The translations under genes and the position numbers were made by a program. Source: Multifurca ochricompacta (lineage: Eukaryota; Basidiomycota; Agaricomycetes; Russulales; Russulaceae). From it: a DNA stretch of 64,000 bases. Positions within the stretch are counted from its first letter, which is position 1, and each line of letters opens with the position of its first letter. This document shows positions 34,955 through 45,914 of this stretch, piece after piece. The notes beneath the pieces were generated by a model. It was not told the origin of the DNA, searched no databases, and saw only the letters and a list, made by a program, of their open reading frames with translations. The stretch spans positions 62,001 through 126,000 of the forward strand of contig WTXG01000077.1 of assembly GCA_022496185.1 (NCBI GenBank), given 5' to 3'.

Positions 34955-37876
34955 GTGGCCCCCACGTCACCGGCGGGCCCGAGCTTCCTTCGTTCACGGC
35001 AACCGTGATATATAGTTCTTTCCGGGAGGTTGGGGGGGGGAGAAGGGGTTGATGGGCTCTGAAATTAGCACCGAGTCCTATAGTGAGGGAGGTGATGAGA
35101 GGGTTAAAGGGGTTCCCAGCTCTATCGATCCGGATTTATGCAAGACAGAGAGGCTTTGGATTTTACTACTATCAAACATCTAACACCAATGAACACTATA
35201 TTTCTTGAATTGATTTGCCCGATGCCTTGTCAGTTGATGGTAAAGAGGTGCGGTTGAGGACGTTAGAGGACGAGTGTTTTTTCATCGCTCAGTATCATCG
35301 ATCATGTTCGGTTATACTCTACAACTCAAAGGGGAGCGAATCAAGGGCTGTACAGGAAGGCAAAGGAGCGACGACGTTGGATGGATAATGACAGCCTTCA
35401 GCGATTGCAGAATATCCGGGGATGGATGGATTTTATGTCACGTGCCAGAGTATCTCACTGTAGCGGCTTTGGAGGGCCGACCGAGAAAAGCGTCCATCAC
35501 TAAAACGTATTCCGGTAGCCAGTCGAGGGGTCAATTGACATGCTTTAAGGGAGACCCTCACCACGGTTCTCCAATAAACTCAAAGAGCTGGATAGCAGCA
35601 CACGCTTACACCCGGGCGAAGGTTGATTCACGCGGCTGGACGGGGGGGTGTGTGGTTCGAAGTCCGAGTGGGAGATAACCACACGCGTGTGCTATATACT
35701 AGACGGGTAGAAAAGTGGCATGTGGTGGGTGGGCAGCTTGTTCACCTGGCGAATTGTGGGTGGGTGGCGGCAGTACGAGCAAACTAATAACAAACTCTAC
35801 TCTACCCCCATTTATAACTATCGAACCACCGTAAAACCAAACTCGCAACGAAAAAGGGAAGGCCTCCTGACGGACACGGATACACGCAGAAAATCCGGAG
35901 TATCACTCTTCGCAAACCCCCTTGTTTTTCTTCTTTTGCTTAATGCAAGCTCACGACAGCAGTCTCGAGATAAGGTAATCGAGATAGGCGTGACACATGT
36001 GCTAGAAATGGCATTTACAACCCCAAGGTTTACACCCGGATACTCGCATCTAGTTCGCCAGAACGTATGACCCCAACCACAACTCAGGGAACGCCCGATT
36101 ACGGATAGGATACTGAGACAGCTCGCGCGTGTATATAAATGGCGCGGTGAACCAAGTGATAAGCCAGGAAACGAAGCTTAACTCCGCACCGCAGAGAGTA
36201 CCAAACGTTAACATGGTTACGTTGGTAGAATGAACACCATCGAAGGGCCATGGATAGAGAGGGGATAGCGAATCACGATCACGAAAGAGAGCCAGGCCAG
36301 ATACTGGACGTTCACGTGATCTATCACGGGTCAAGGCCAAGAAAACTCGTGACTGAGCTAAGTATAATCACAGAGGTTGCCAGCAGCTTGACAACTTGAC
36401 CGAAAGAACAAAAAAAAAAGAAAGCTTTGGCGCCTTGCAGCATTGGAAGCGTACCAGTGGGTCTACAATACACCGGGGTCGATCGAAGTTTTTTTCGATG
36501 ACTATGGAATATGAGGAAAGTCCTATGCCAGCCAGGTAGAACGGCAGACGGGTAAAGAATGAAGGTCAGTGGCAGCAACAAACTCAATGACAAGAGATTC
36601 AAACATAATGATCGCGAGCTCCAAGCAGTTGGCAGAGACGTGAGCTGAAGCCTTATTATATGATCAGGTTTTCAATGGTAGGAACGCTCCCGCATCTTCC
36701 AGCGGCGTGGCTTCTTTATCTAGCGATTTCAGAGCTTAGAGCTATTCAGCTAGGAAGGACAGGAGGCGAGCAGCCCTAAGGAGTCCAAGCATAGAAAGAT
36801 ATGTGAAGGGTGAGTGGTGCATAACCGTAGGTTATTCTTGTCCCTTGCGTGTCCATCCATACTTGAGGGGGGGGGGGGGAATGACGTCCATGAACTCTTA
36901 CGCTCGCCATCCACGAGTCTACTTATAGCCCTAGTGTATCGTCCCCAGACCCCCCCCCCATAAAATAGCCCCCTCTCATTAGAGTCTTCAAGATTTAAAT
37001 CATAGCCGTGCGTCTAGAACCGCCAGGGTACCTGCAGCGCATCCTTAGAAGCAAGGCCGCCGTGGACCCAATAAAACCATATTAAATGAGGGGTGTGATA
37101 GTTGAAGTACAGGAGGGGTCTGTTGATGGAGGCTGGGTTGTAGGTGCCACTTGGCACTTGTGGGGTTGATGGTTGATTGTTTGATATGGGTGGCGACAAG
37201 GCGGTCTTCCGCCCGCACCTGCTCATGTAATCAATCATACACTGGGTAGAGCAGAGCGGTAACATGGGCGTAGACCAGCCAGATAATACACCACGTGAAA
37301 ACCGACTATATGAACTGTGAAGGCTTCACATTATCCTACATATACCCTACTAACGCCCAATCGAAAAATTTACGGTTATGCCCAGTTAACGGTGACCGAC
37401 GTGGACGACAAATGCATGCACACATGCTTGATTGATTACGTGCATTCATGCGATTGTCTTTCACCATTTTATCTCTCCCTCTCGGTTTGGTGGGGGGCAT
37501 ATATGTGTGCGCGGACCACGCCGCATATAAGTTCATGCATGTTTCCAAAAGTACGATAACAAGATGTGTATCTATCGCTTGCCGGACGGCTGTAGCAGAA
37601 AGTAACACCAGCACATCCAACGCAGGTGGGAAGCATGAGATTGGGGTCGGGCTCAGGGCAGGAGGAAAGGCGAGAGCCAGGAGGGTATTAAGGAAATTAA
37701 GGAACGACGATGGGATAGAGAGATAATGATACAAAAGCGCATGTGATGCGGATAATGCGATGAGGGGGGTATGCTGTGTGAGTGGAACACATGTGACGAG
37801 ACACAATAACGGCATGAGTGGATGCAGGAGGTATATACAGTGGAGGTATATATGTGCGTAAGGGGGGTTCGCCCCG
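34955..37876. other. Intergenic region, no gene recognised
   Basis: Nearly 3 kb without a recognisable gene on either strand. G11 near 36870 and C8 near 36951 are the main simple repeats. A long minus-strand frame overlapping the 3' end of the next gene (37336-38040) looks like a composition shadow. Confidence 0.5.
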
Positions 37877-39262
37877 TCATCGCGCAAGAGGCTTGCAAAG
37901 TGGGCTGCGTGTACGCGGAGTGTGAGGATGGTAATTTGGCGTTCTGGCGCCGCCGCGTTCATGAAAGCGCAGGATATGAGTCGCAACCAGCTGCGGCATG
38001 GTGTATATGCGCTTCTCTGCAGGAACCTGGGACGGGACACGTGGCGAGACTAGACCCGGTGGGGACCTAGGAGGTGGTGAATTGCCTAACATAGCGGGCG
38101 GCAGAGGCAGGGGTGGCAATGAGGCTGCAGGCAGTAGATGATGTGCACACTGTAACGTCGTGGGGCTGGCCGGCAGCGGGTCAGGGCTTACATCCATCGC
38201 GTCCGCACCTGCGATCATCTCCGGCGACGGCGGTGGGGCACGCGTACCCTCTAGGGGTACGGTCGATGGTAACGTATGGCTTTTGTCCTTCAAAGGGTTA
38301 GCATCCATCACCGTCGGAGCAAAGCCACCTGTGCGAAGACGCTGGGCCAAGCGAACCACAAGCTGCTGGTCCAAGCCACGCAGCTCTTCTCTCACCCTTG
38401 CCACCACAATGTCCCTAGAACCTGGTCCATCTTCAACGATCATAACATCCACACCCATATCCACAGTCACATTCTGTCTCCTCTCAACCTCAGCATGCAA
38501 AGCAATGATACTGCGGTGAACTGAGGCCGTAAACTGGAGATCCGCAAGCACGCGTTTGCTCTTTCTTGGCCGCTTGGAAACGGGACGAACGACAATTGTA
38601 ACCGAGGTACGAGCAGAAGGCGGAGCAAGTGCACCGCTGCGCCGACGGCGAGCCTCAACGGGAAGGGGACGCTTAAGTCCTGGAGGCGGGTCATGCGTGA
38701 TCGTATGTTCGCCTACGGGAGCTGTAGGGAACGGAATCACATTTTCCTCTCGTGGCGAAGAGTCCACGGGCATCGACGGGAGTGGCTTCCATGTGCGCAG
38801 AGCGGTTGTGCTCGTTAGGGCAACAGTTGCTGAGGCCTTTCGGGAAGGGAAACGCGGCGGAGGGTTGTAGTCAGTCTTCGAAGACTTACTCACGGGTTGC
38901 CTCAGTGGCATCGCATTCGTTCTGTCACCGAACGCTCGTAAGGTTGAGACGATGGCTTTGGAGGTGAAACCTTCCGGAACGGAGAAAAGCGTTGGAATGT
39001 CGTACATGGTGAAAGCGTCGTCGGATGCAAAGGATAAAGAGAGTCGTGGAAGACGTCGACCAGCGGATGCGCAGAGTTCTATCTCGTTGAAGCGTCGAGA
39101 CGGGGAAATGTCGTCGACGGGCGGCTCAAGGAAAAGCGGGGTGGGAAGAAGGGAGGATTTAGTCGGGAATGACGAACCCCCCAATTTATATACACTAACC
39201 AAACATACACAAATATCACGTCCGCGCCGCTGTTGCGGTTGGGGGGAAACACGCTGCCACAC
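37877..39262 (-). CDS. Agaricomycete-type protein with C-terminal MPQL motif
   Basis: Not a characterised family. The frame is open for 461 codons without introns; no ATG lies at its upstream end, and the first in-frame Met is MYDIPTLFSVPEGF at 39007 (about 376 aa), so either translation starts there or an upstream exon is missed. Upstream residues (RRFNEIELCASAGRRLPRLS) look protein-like, which favours a missed exon. The middle holds basic and Pro-rich linkers, a helical ADLQFTASVHRSIIALHAEV stretch and a charged VARVREELRGLDQQLVVRLA helix; the C-terminus has KRIYTMPQLVATHILRFHER. The TMPQLVA-xx-I-x-R motif recurs in the protein at 57478-59982 (VSMPQLIARMIMKRR). Both are Pro/Ser-rich with one helical region; a nuclear role is possible but unsupported. 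Confidence 0.6.
   Translation of the reverse strand: MWQRVSPQPQQRRGRDICVCLVSVYKLGGSSFPTKSSLLPTPLFLEPPVDDISPSRRFNEIELCASAGRRLPRLSLSFASDDAFTMYDIPTLFSVPEGFTSKAIVSTLRAFGDRTNAMPLRQPVSKSSKTDYNPPPRFPSRKASATVALTSTTALRTWKPLPSMPVDSSPREENVIPFPTAPVGEHTITHDPPPGLKRPLPVEARRRRSGALAPPSARTSVTIVVRPVSKRPRKSKRVLADLQFTASVHRSIIALHAEVERRQNVTVDMGVDVMIVEDGPGSRDIVVARVREELRGLDQQLVVRLAQRLRTGGFAPTVMDANPLKDKSHTLPSTVPLEGTRAPPPSPEMIAGADAMDVSPDPLPASPTTLQCAHHLLPAASLPPLPLPPAMLGNSPPPRSPPGLVSPRVPSQVPAEKRIYTMPQLVATHILRFHERGGARTPNYHPHTPRTRSPLCKPLAR
39185..39192 (-). promoter_or_regulatory. Possible TATA box (TATATAAA)
   Basis: On the minus strand TATATAAA lies about 180 nt upstream of the ATG at 39007. If it is a promoter element, it would support translation starting at 39007. 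The reading frame runs through it, so the alternative is chance. Confidence 0.25.
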
Positions 39263-40021
39263 TCCCTCCTCATCCTATTCCCGGTCCGCTAATCACGTTG
39301 TGAACATCATCTGTTATTTGCCTTGAGGCTTTTGCGCCTCATGTTCGTGTGCGGAAACCTGTCCGCTCACCTCTGTAGAATGGATCCTTCATTTTCTCAT
39401 CTTGCTGTAACAACATGGGCCCAATGAGTATTTGTTGGGGCTAGGAAGCTCCATACCCAAAATTTCTGTCGTCCTCTGATTTCCGTCCCTTTCCCCATAG
39501 ATCAAAAATCACTGTAATGGACTCGAACTCTACGCCAAGCATAGTTCTAGACCGTCTCAACGGACCTTCACTGGCCTGGCCTTATCCGCAGTGAATCTCT
39601 TAAGGCTTCCCTTCCATACCTCGTCTCTCCCCTTTACCCTGTCAGGCATACTTTCATGTGAAACCAAAATCTGTATAAAGATCTTCCCCTTTTACTCGGT
39701 GTGCCATCAGAAAAAATAGTGGTTCGGAAGCGTCGGCGCTTGAACCCCAGGCCTCATCAGGTGTGACAACTTCTGGCGCACATTCTTATTGGGTACTCTC
39801 GGTAGTTGTTCTACACTGCCATCTTTCGATGGTGACTCACTGGGTGTTACAGGCATTTAAATAGGTACACTATGGCTTCCGGGAATCTGCGAAGTCGAAG
39901 CCGGAGTGAGGAAAGTATTGCGGTTGGCCATTATCGACAATGTGACACCTACGTCACTATAACGAAAAAGAAAAGTACGGTGGACTCCCTGTAGCGTACA
40001 AGCTTCCGGCAGAATCTTGGA
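39263..40021. other. Intergenic region
   Basis: No gene or notable repeat seen between the upstream end of the MPQL-motif gene and the 3' end of the C2H2 gene. Confidence 0.5.
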
Positions 40022-40910
40022 TCATGCACCTGGCGTATCCAGTCGGACCCTCAAGTCTTCTATTGATTCGCCTGGGTGCCGCTTTTTGCAGTGCTCGCTG
40101 AAAAGGTCCTTGCGTGATTGCTTGTAATTGCATTTCCGGCAACCTATTGTCGGTGGACAGTGCATGGACTTGACGTGTCGTGACTTCTCCCATTCACCAG
40201 AAAAGCGCTTGCCGCAGTTAGGGAAGGTACAGGTGAACCTGCGATCGTATGGCTCTTGTCCTCCTAATTGATGGGGGGCCGGGTCGTATTTATGTCCTTT
40301 GAGCGCCGAGTGACGCGCCAGACTTCTCAAATGGAACATATCGTAAGCATCTTGGCTTCCGTCCATCGCCTCTCCCATAGGGATATCTGCGTTCATGCCT
40401 GTAGGATGGGGGAATGTACCGTAAAGGTCGCCTTGTACAAGAGGAGCGTAGCTGAATTGGTGGTAGTTCTCCCAGCATTCTTGGGTTAAGGCCGTCGTCG
40501 GGTAATATGAACCATGCGCCGCTTCACAGGAAAATCCAGAATCTAACTCGGGCCATCCATGCCCAGACGTGGGGTCACTTTGGATTGGGGCCACAGGAGG
40601 GAAATAGAATGAGAGCTCTGGGATGTCCTCCCTATCGACTTCGGTTTTCTGTGGTGGGAAGGAGAAATTGCCGATGCCCCACAGCCGATGTCCTCGGGTC
40701 CCATGAGATAGGGATAGCCGAACGATGGTGTAGGCGAACTTTCTCTTCTTGAGGTAAGGAACTTTCATCCCATGGAAAATCTTCATACTTCACTCTCTGT
40801 CTCGGTTGGTGTACATCCTCTGAGTCCATCGCCATATGCTTCACACACGGATCCGGAGTCAGCAAGTAGCTCCCGGGCGTGAGCGACGTGAAGCAATCAT
40901 ACCTGGTCAT
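40022..40910 (-). CDS. C2H2 zinc-finger protein
   Basis: Probable DNA-binding protein of 265 aa. Exon 1 (40740-40910) begins MTRYDCFTSLTPGSYLLTPD; a 91-nt intron (40649-40739, GTTCGC...CCACAG) joins in phase to exon 2, KTEVDREDIPELSFYFPPV. The C-terminus has two fingers: CTFPNCGKRFSGEWEKSRHV with KSMH, then CRKCNYKQSRKDLFSEHC with KKRH, separated by a short linker, and ends ESIEDLRVRLDTPGA. The first finger is the C-x4-C form. The N-terminal two thirds is Pro/Tyr/acid-rich, as in activation or interaction regions. Many such two-finger proteins exist in Agaricomycetes with no known targets. The intron was chosen because it removes an out-of-frame stretch and keeps both conserved-looking flanks; its GTTCGC donor is weak. 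Confidence 0.72.
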
Positions 40911-43900
40911 GGAAACGCGATCCCACATTCAGGAATACGCTGGCAAAGAGGCGTTCGTGGGTGAACATAGCGGTAGGGAAGTCGGGGTGCGATATAAGTG
41001 GGTATTTTAGTAAAGGTTTTCCGACTTGCTAGCTCCTCGGGATAAAAGACTTTTATAAGAAGCGAATGGAGACGTGTACTTTGCAAGTACAATTCCCATG
41101 TGCCTCGTGGTTTGCGCAGGTACGATGCGGTGCTTTTGTTTGTCATGGAATGTTGTTGCGCGAAATGGCTAATGTTCGTTCATCGGAGATCACCTTGGTG
41201 CTGCGGCGTAATTAAAATAGATAGGCGAACGTAAAAGTCGGAAGGCGCGTGCTGGAAAGTAGACTCGAATGTGCTATCATGCCTCGCGGAGCAGTGAAGG
41301 TAGCTTCATGGCACTAGGCCGTGCCCTCATTATCTGCCGTAACCATATAGATGTTGTTTGGACGGATAGTGCCCATCTTTCACTTGGAGTAGATACAGGA
41401 TGGACCCAAGGCTGAGCTGAGTTCGGTGCCAGAAGTCTTGTGCACTGGATCCGCGTAAAAAGGGAAGTTCGGATTTTCTCAACAGAGAAAGAGGGACCCG
41501 AATCGGAGAAACTGGCATCAAGTTATCATGCGAGTTCGAGATGGTAGGGAACGTTTTTGTTTTTGCTAATCGAGAACATGGGCACTCCGAGCATAAGCGC
41601 GGGTGCCAAACCCGCAACAGAGACCTTCGAACCCTTTCACAGTGTGTGTCACTACTAGCGCAGCGCCTAAAATCCCTACAAGAGGTTATCACAGAATTGA
41701 TTCCGTAAGTGGTGAGTGGGCACAGACGGACACAGCCATCTTTGATCGGATCATGGCAGTGTCATGCACGTGATCGAATCATCCTCGGCCCATCACCCCT
41801 CTGACTCGGACTAGGATGTGTGATGTGTGCTATCGCCCAATTTAACAAGCGATGCTTCAATGTTAATGTCCGTTACTCCGACCTGTAACTGCCCCTGCCC
41901 CCCAACCACTTTAACGATCGATTGTACAAGTCATGGTCTCATCTAGTAGATGAGACACCGGCAGAGAGTCGACCTAATAGAAGCAAGTGCAAGATCGAAA
42001 GGGGCCTGAGTCAGAAAAAGTTGATCACATATATCCCCCTACTACCGCAGTTAGCTTATCGGTTATGGCACTTATCCCATGTCATGGTTTCACATATCCC
42101 ATTTAAGAGTGCCAGCAGCACCGCTGCCAAGTACGCTAGCCACTGGCACCAGGTTATCTAGAGCTAAAGGTATGATATTCAATTTGAAAAAAAAGAAAAG
42201 AAAGATAACAGTCGAAATGTCAAACATGCTTGCGCGAACCAATCACTGAGCACTGAGCATGGGATAGCAACTGAGATCCTGTGAATCACAGCCACTACAA
42301 TTGGGTTAAAAGGTGAGTTTCAGGATTCCCTGCAACGAATCATCAACTCTTATGATACTCAACCAAGCCAAGACCATTGGACTGACGGCCGTCACGCGCC
42401 TTCCACCCACGTGCTCACCCGCAGGTTCCTTTCGGCCATTGCCAAGAAAAATCAAAAACTCCACTAAACCCCGGATTGGCCACATGGAAGGGTGAGAGGG
42501 CGGTTAGTGTGGTGGCGAATAGAACTCAGACCATCGTCGTTACATGATTATCCAGGTTAGTCTTTCAATATTTCAAAAACCTAATTCCCCCCTCTCCACA
42601 TACAGTAGTCATGGTTCTAGATAAAGAAAGAGAACCGAGCTCATCTCCTCGTGTTCGAATAGCCATGCACCATGATTTCAACACGAGGAGTAAAATTCAT
42701 TTCAAAAGAAAACGTTATTGCCGTAAGTACGATAGTGATACTGTACGCCTTTTCCCTTTGGACTTACACGTGCGGTAGGACGACGGTTGCATGGAACCAC
42801 TCGCGCATGTTCACATTCGAGCCTTGGATCACTTCATTCCATTTAGCCGAGGCCTTTATGGCCTTGTGCTAATCACTCTTCATACACAGCATTTCTAGCC
42901 GCGTGTGCAGTTCAAGTCATCCCATGAACAGAGCGAAAGGGGGGTGTCCTTACTTCCTTTTTTCTTATGAGGGTGCGTAGCTTCTTCCGATGTGTTGCTG
43001 TGTCTCGTAAACGTTCCCTGTTCAACGTCTTCTTCAGCTTCCGCTGTCAGCGGTTCTGTCTGGTTAGTGTGACCCACCCTCCTAAGAAGGGCCAGAGAGC
43101 CCATTTAAAGTTAGATCGACACTACCCGTTCTTGGGCTGGGGGAGAGAGGAAGCAGGAAGCCCCTCCGGGCTCAATAGTCCGCACGCCGAAAGTCAGGGA
43201 TGACGAGAACTGACAGTGCCGATCGCGACAACTATTGCGTGTTGTAGCCCTTTCCTTGGGGTACCGTAGTCTTCTTGTCCAAGCGCACTAACAAAGTGGA
43301 CGAATGATTTTCAGTACTATATGTCCCCAGAGGACATGGTATCCCGGGGGACCGGAGAACCCTCTAGCATGGCAGTGTTTAGTCCGGTTCAGTGACAGCT
43401 TTTACTGGAACGTCGAACGAGCGGGGCTAACACGTTACCCCTTTCGAGAACCAAAGAAATAGACGCCACGGTCTAGTCAGGAATGGAGATATGGGGAAAG
43501 AGAACCAAGTGCGGGGAATGCCTTCTCTGCTACAACGCTACAATGACAATAATCACCTGTATACGGTGTAGTGAGGACACCACCGTAGTGATTAAGGTTG
43601 CACTGTGCCGCTAGGCCCGGGAGCCTCTATCTTCCCTAGAATACCAAATAAGCTACTCGCGGCTTGTCCATACAATGTGGGTCTAACACGCTATTCGATA
43701 CTGGCTACATCTGTCGCCTTCTCCTGTCAGTATTACTGCAGTGTGCCACTGAGACAAACGCCACGATGGCCGGGAAGGCCCTGAAAGACATATTTGCAGC
43801 TAGCGGAATCGCAGCAGAGACAAAAGGTGACGTGGATAGTGAAGCGTATCCCACTTTACGGCATGGAGCTTTTTACCGACACGAAAATCAAGGGTGTTAT

Positions 43901-45495
43901 GTTGATTGCCTGGGACGGTGTCACGGATAAAGCAAGCAGAGTTGGGATCCTCGCCGGTTTGAGGCCATGGGCTGATTACGGCTGAACTCTGTAATGTAGG
44001 AAGATATGGTGAGTATGGAGGCACAGGGTTGGTCCGGGCTCATGCCAGTACATCTGTAGCCATTCCCACACACCTTTCTGGTGCATGGTGCCCGGTTTAG
44101 TCCCAGTGTCCTGGCACAATACGCCATGAGCCCTAAAAATACATGTGCCGGTACGGCATGACCCATGTATTAGATAGTGCCAGTAAATCCATCCATTATT
44201 GTGAGTGAGGATCCAAAAACCGGGACTAGGCTGTGGATCGGCACCTCCCTATGGTGGGTTTGCCAGTTCCATTACACCCTTGTAATCTTTTGGCACCTTA
44301 ACAGCGAATTTTGACGGTAGGTTTTACTTTCTCCTTGACCATGCCTTGGCACTGGGCACAAAAAATAAGCCAATGTAATGGCGCGGATCTTTCGAGAGAG
44401 AGAGAAACGAGGCGTTCGCTGAATTGGAATGACAAACGGCAAACTGAAAATCAAGAGAGTGCCGCTGGTAAACCAACTTACAGCACAATGGGGTAACCTA
44501 GCTATTCCCGTCAAAGAATATTTTTTTTCCGACTTGAAGTCATCGTCTCTGAGAGATTTCTAATGAAGCATAAAAGAAAATGTGACTGCCTATTCAAAAG
44601 TAAGAGGTGAGCGATAAGTTGCACCAAGCACCAAGCAGACGGACGTGAGCGACAGCGACAACTCAGATTCAGGCTCCGACTAGGTAACGCCAGCGACGGG
44701 GGCGCGGCTTGCTCCTTGGCGGTTTCCTTGACCCGTGCAGCAAAGGCGAAGGCAAGCATACCCAACACCGGAAATTGGCCCTTCATATTATATGCCCTAG
44801 TAATTGGCCACGCGCATGGATATGACATGGCTCATCCAGCAGCATTTCCATCATCCGGTTTTGCTCAGGATATTCTGCCCTCACCTCCCTCCCAGGGGAA
44901 CGGCGCCTCAAAATAACCAGGTCGTTGTCGGAAATCGGGCATATTTTCGCTGAGCTGCCGCAGTTGTTTGTGCTCACTCCTGGCGAGTGCCAGTGAAGAC
45001 CCTTTTGAGCCTGGGATTAGGAAAAGGGCACTGAACTTATCGGAAATTTTATTTGCTGGCGTCCCTCTATCCAGTCGGTCAACCTACCTACCGTCTTATG
45101 GGATAGGTCTAGAGTGTACATGCAGCGGTGCCTTTGCCAGTGGGTGCCAGGTATTCTTCTAACCTATAAATCATCCCCATTATTTTGGATGGCCCACACT
45201 CGTTCATCGCCATCCCAGTTAACATCACTTCTTCATAATGCATTTCACGATAACAAGAGACGTCGGGAAACAAAATGCGATGTTGTCTTCTTCATCGCAT
45301 TTGGGAGCGCAACCCTCAAACACATTCTCTTCAATTCCAACGTCACCCACCTTTTGCGCTTGTGACACCCGCACAGAGTTTGGGCTTCCTGAAAGTACCG
45401 TGACTCCCGCACCAATTGTCGCACATGATTCGGTGAGAGAGAAGCCTCCTAAGCATAGCACAATCAGATTGCTAACACCCTAACTCTATTTTTTC
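40911..45495. other. Intergenic or relic region
   Basis: About 4.6 kb with only short overlapping open frames and no family recognised. No long tandem repeat or transposon terminal repeat was seen. It may contain decayed coding sequence too diverged to identify. Confidence 0.5.
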
Positions 45496-45914
45496 GTGGC
45501 TCAATTGCATCATAAGAATGGGCATATAGTCCAACACACCGAAACCGGAAAGTCTGTACGCACCCAACGCTCTAGGACTTCCAGGCGTCGTACGAAGGTT
45601 GCCAATGCCACCGGGGAGCGATTTTATTGTTATTCTTGCAGTGAAAGCTTCGACCGGCCACAGGAGCGCGATCGACACCACACAGCGATCCACGAAGCAC
45701 TAAGCAGATGTCCATACTGTAATTTCTCCTGGAGTCGCCCCTACATAATAAGGAGCATTTGATGGTGTGTCACCACAACGAATTAGCTCCGGAGATCTTG
45801 GAAGAAATGAAGCAACTGCGAGGGCGAAAAATGACTAACCTCGTGAAAGATCTCGAGGTAGCGCGCGAAATGGAGGGCGAATTGGTGGCTTTCCTGAGCC
45901 AATATAATTCCTGA
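45496..45914 (+). pseudogene. Frame-broken C2H2 zinc-finger remnant
   Basis: Two C2H2 fingers in series: CYSCSESFDRPQERDRHHTA with IHEA, then CPYCNFSWSRP, after which the frame stops at 45762. In the next frame, from about 45750, the second finger continues as KEHLMVCHHNELAPEILEEM and runs to a stop at 45914 (AFLSQYNS). Joining needs one base, so this is a -1 frame break in the middle of finger 2. The layout (finger, short linker, finger, then an acidic helix) is that of the intact protein at 40022-40910. No ATG is present at the upstream end, so a 5' exon is missing or lost. Confidence 0.65.

Noticed and set aside
35640..35680. GGTTCGAA-containing stretch resembling a tRNA T arm
   Set aside because: The flanking bases do not form a five-pair T stem or a cloverleaf.
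37336..38040. 234-codon minus-strand frame overlapping the 3' end of the MPQL gene
   Set aside because: No family features; overlaps the better-supported frame and reads through microsatellite-like sequence, so treated as a shadow.
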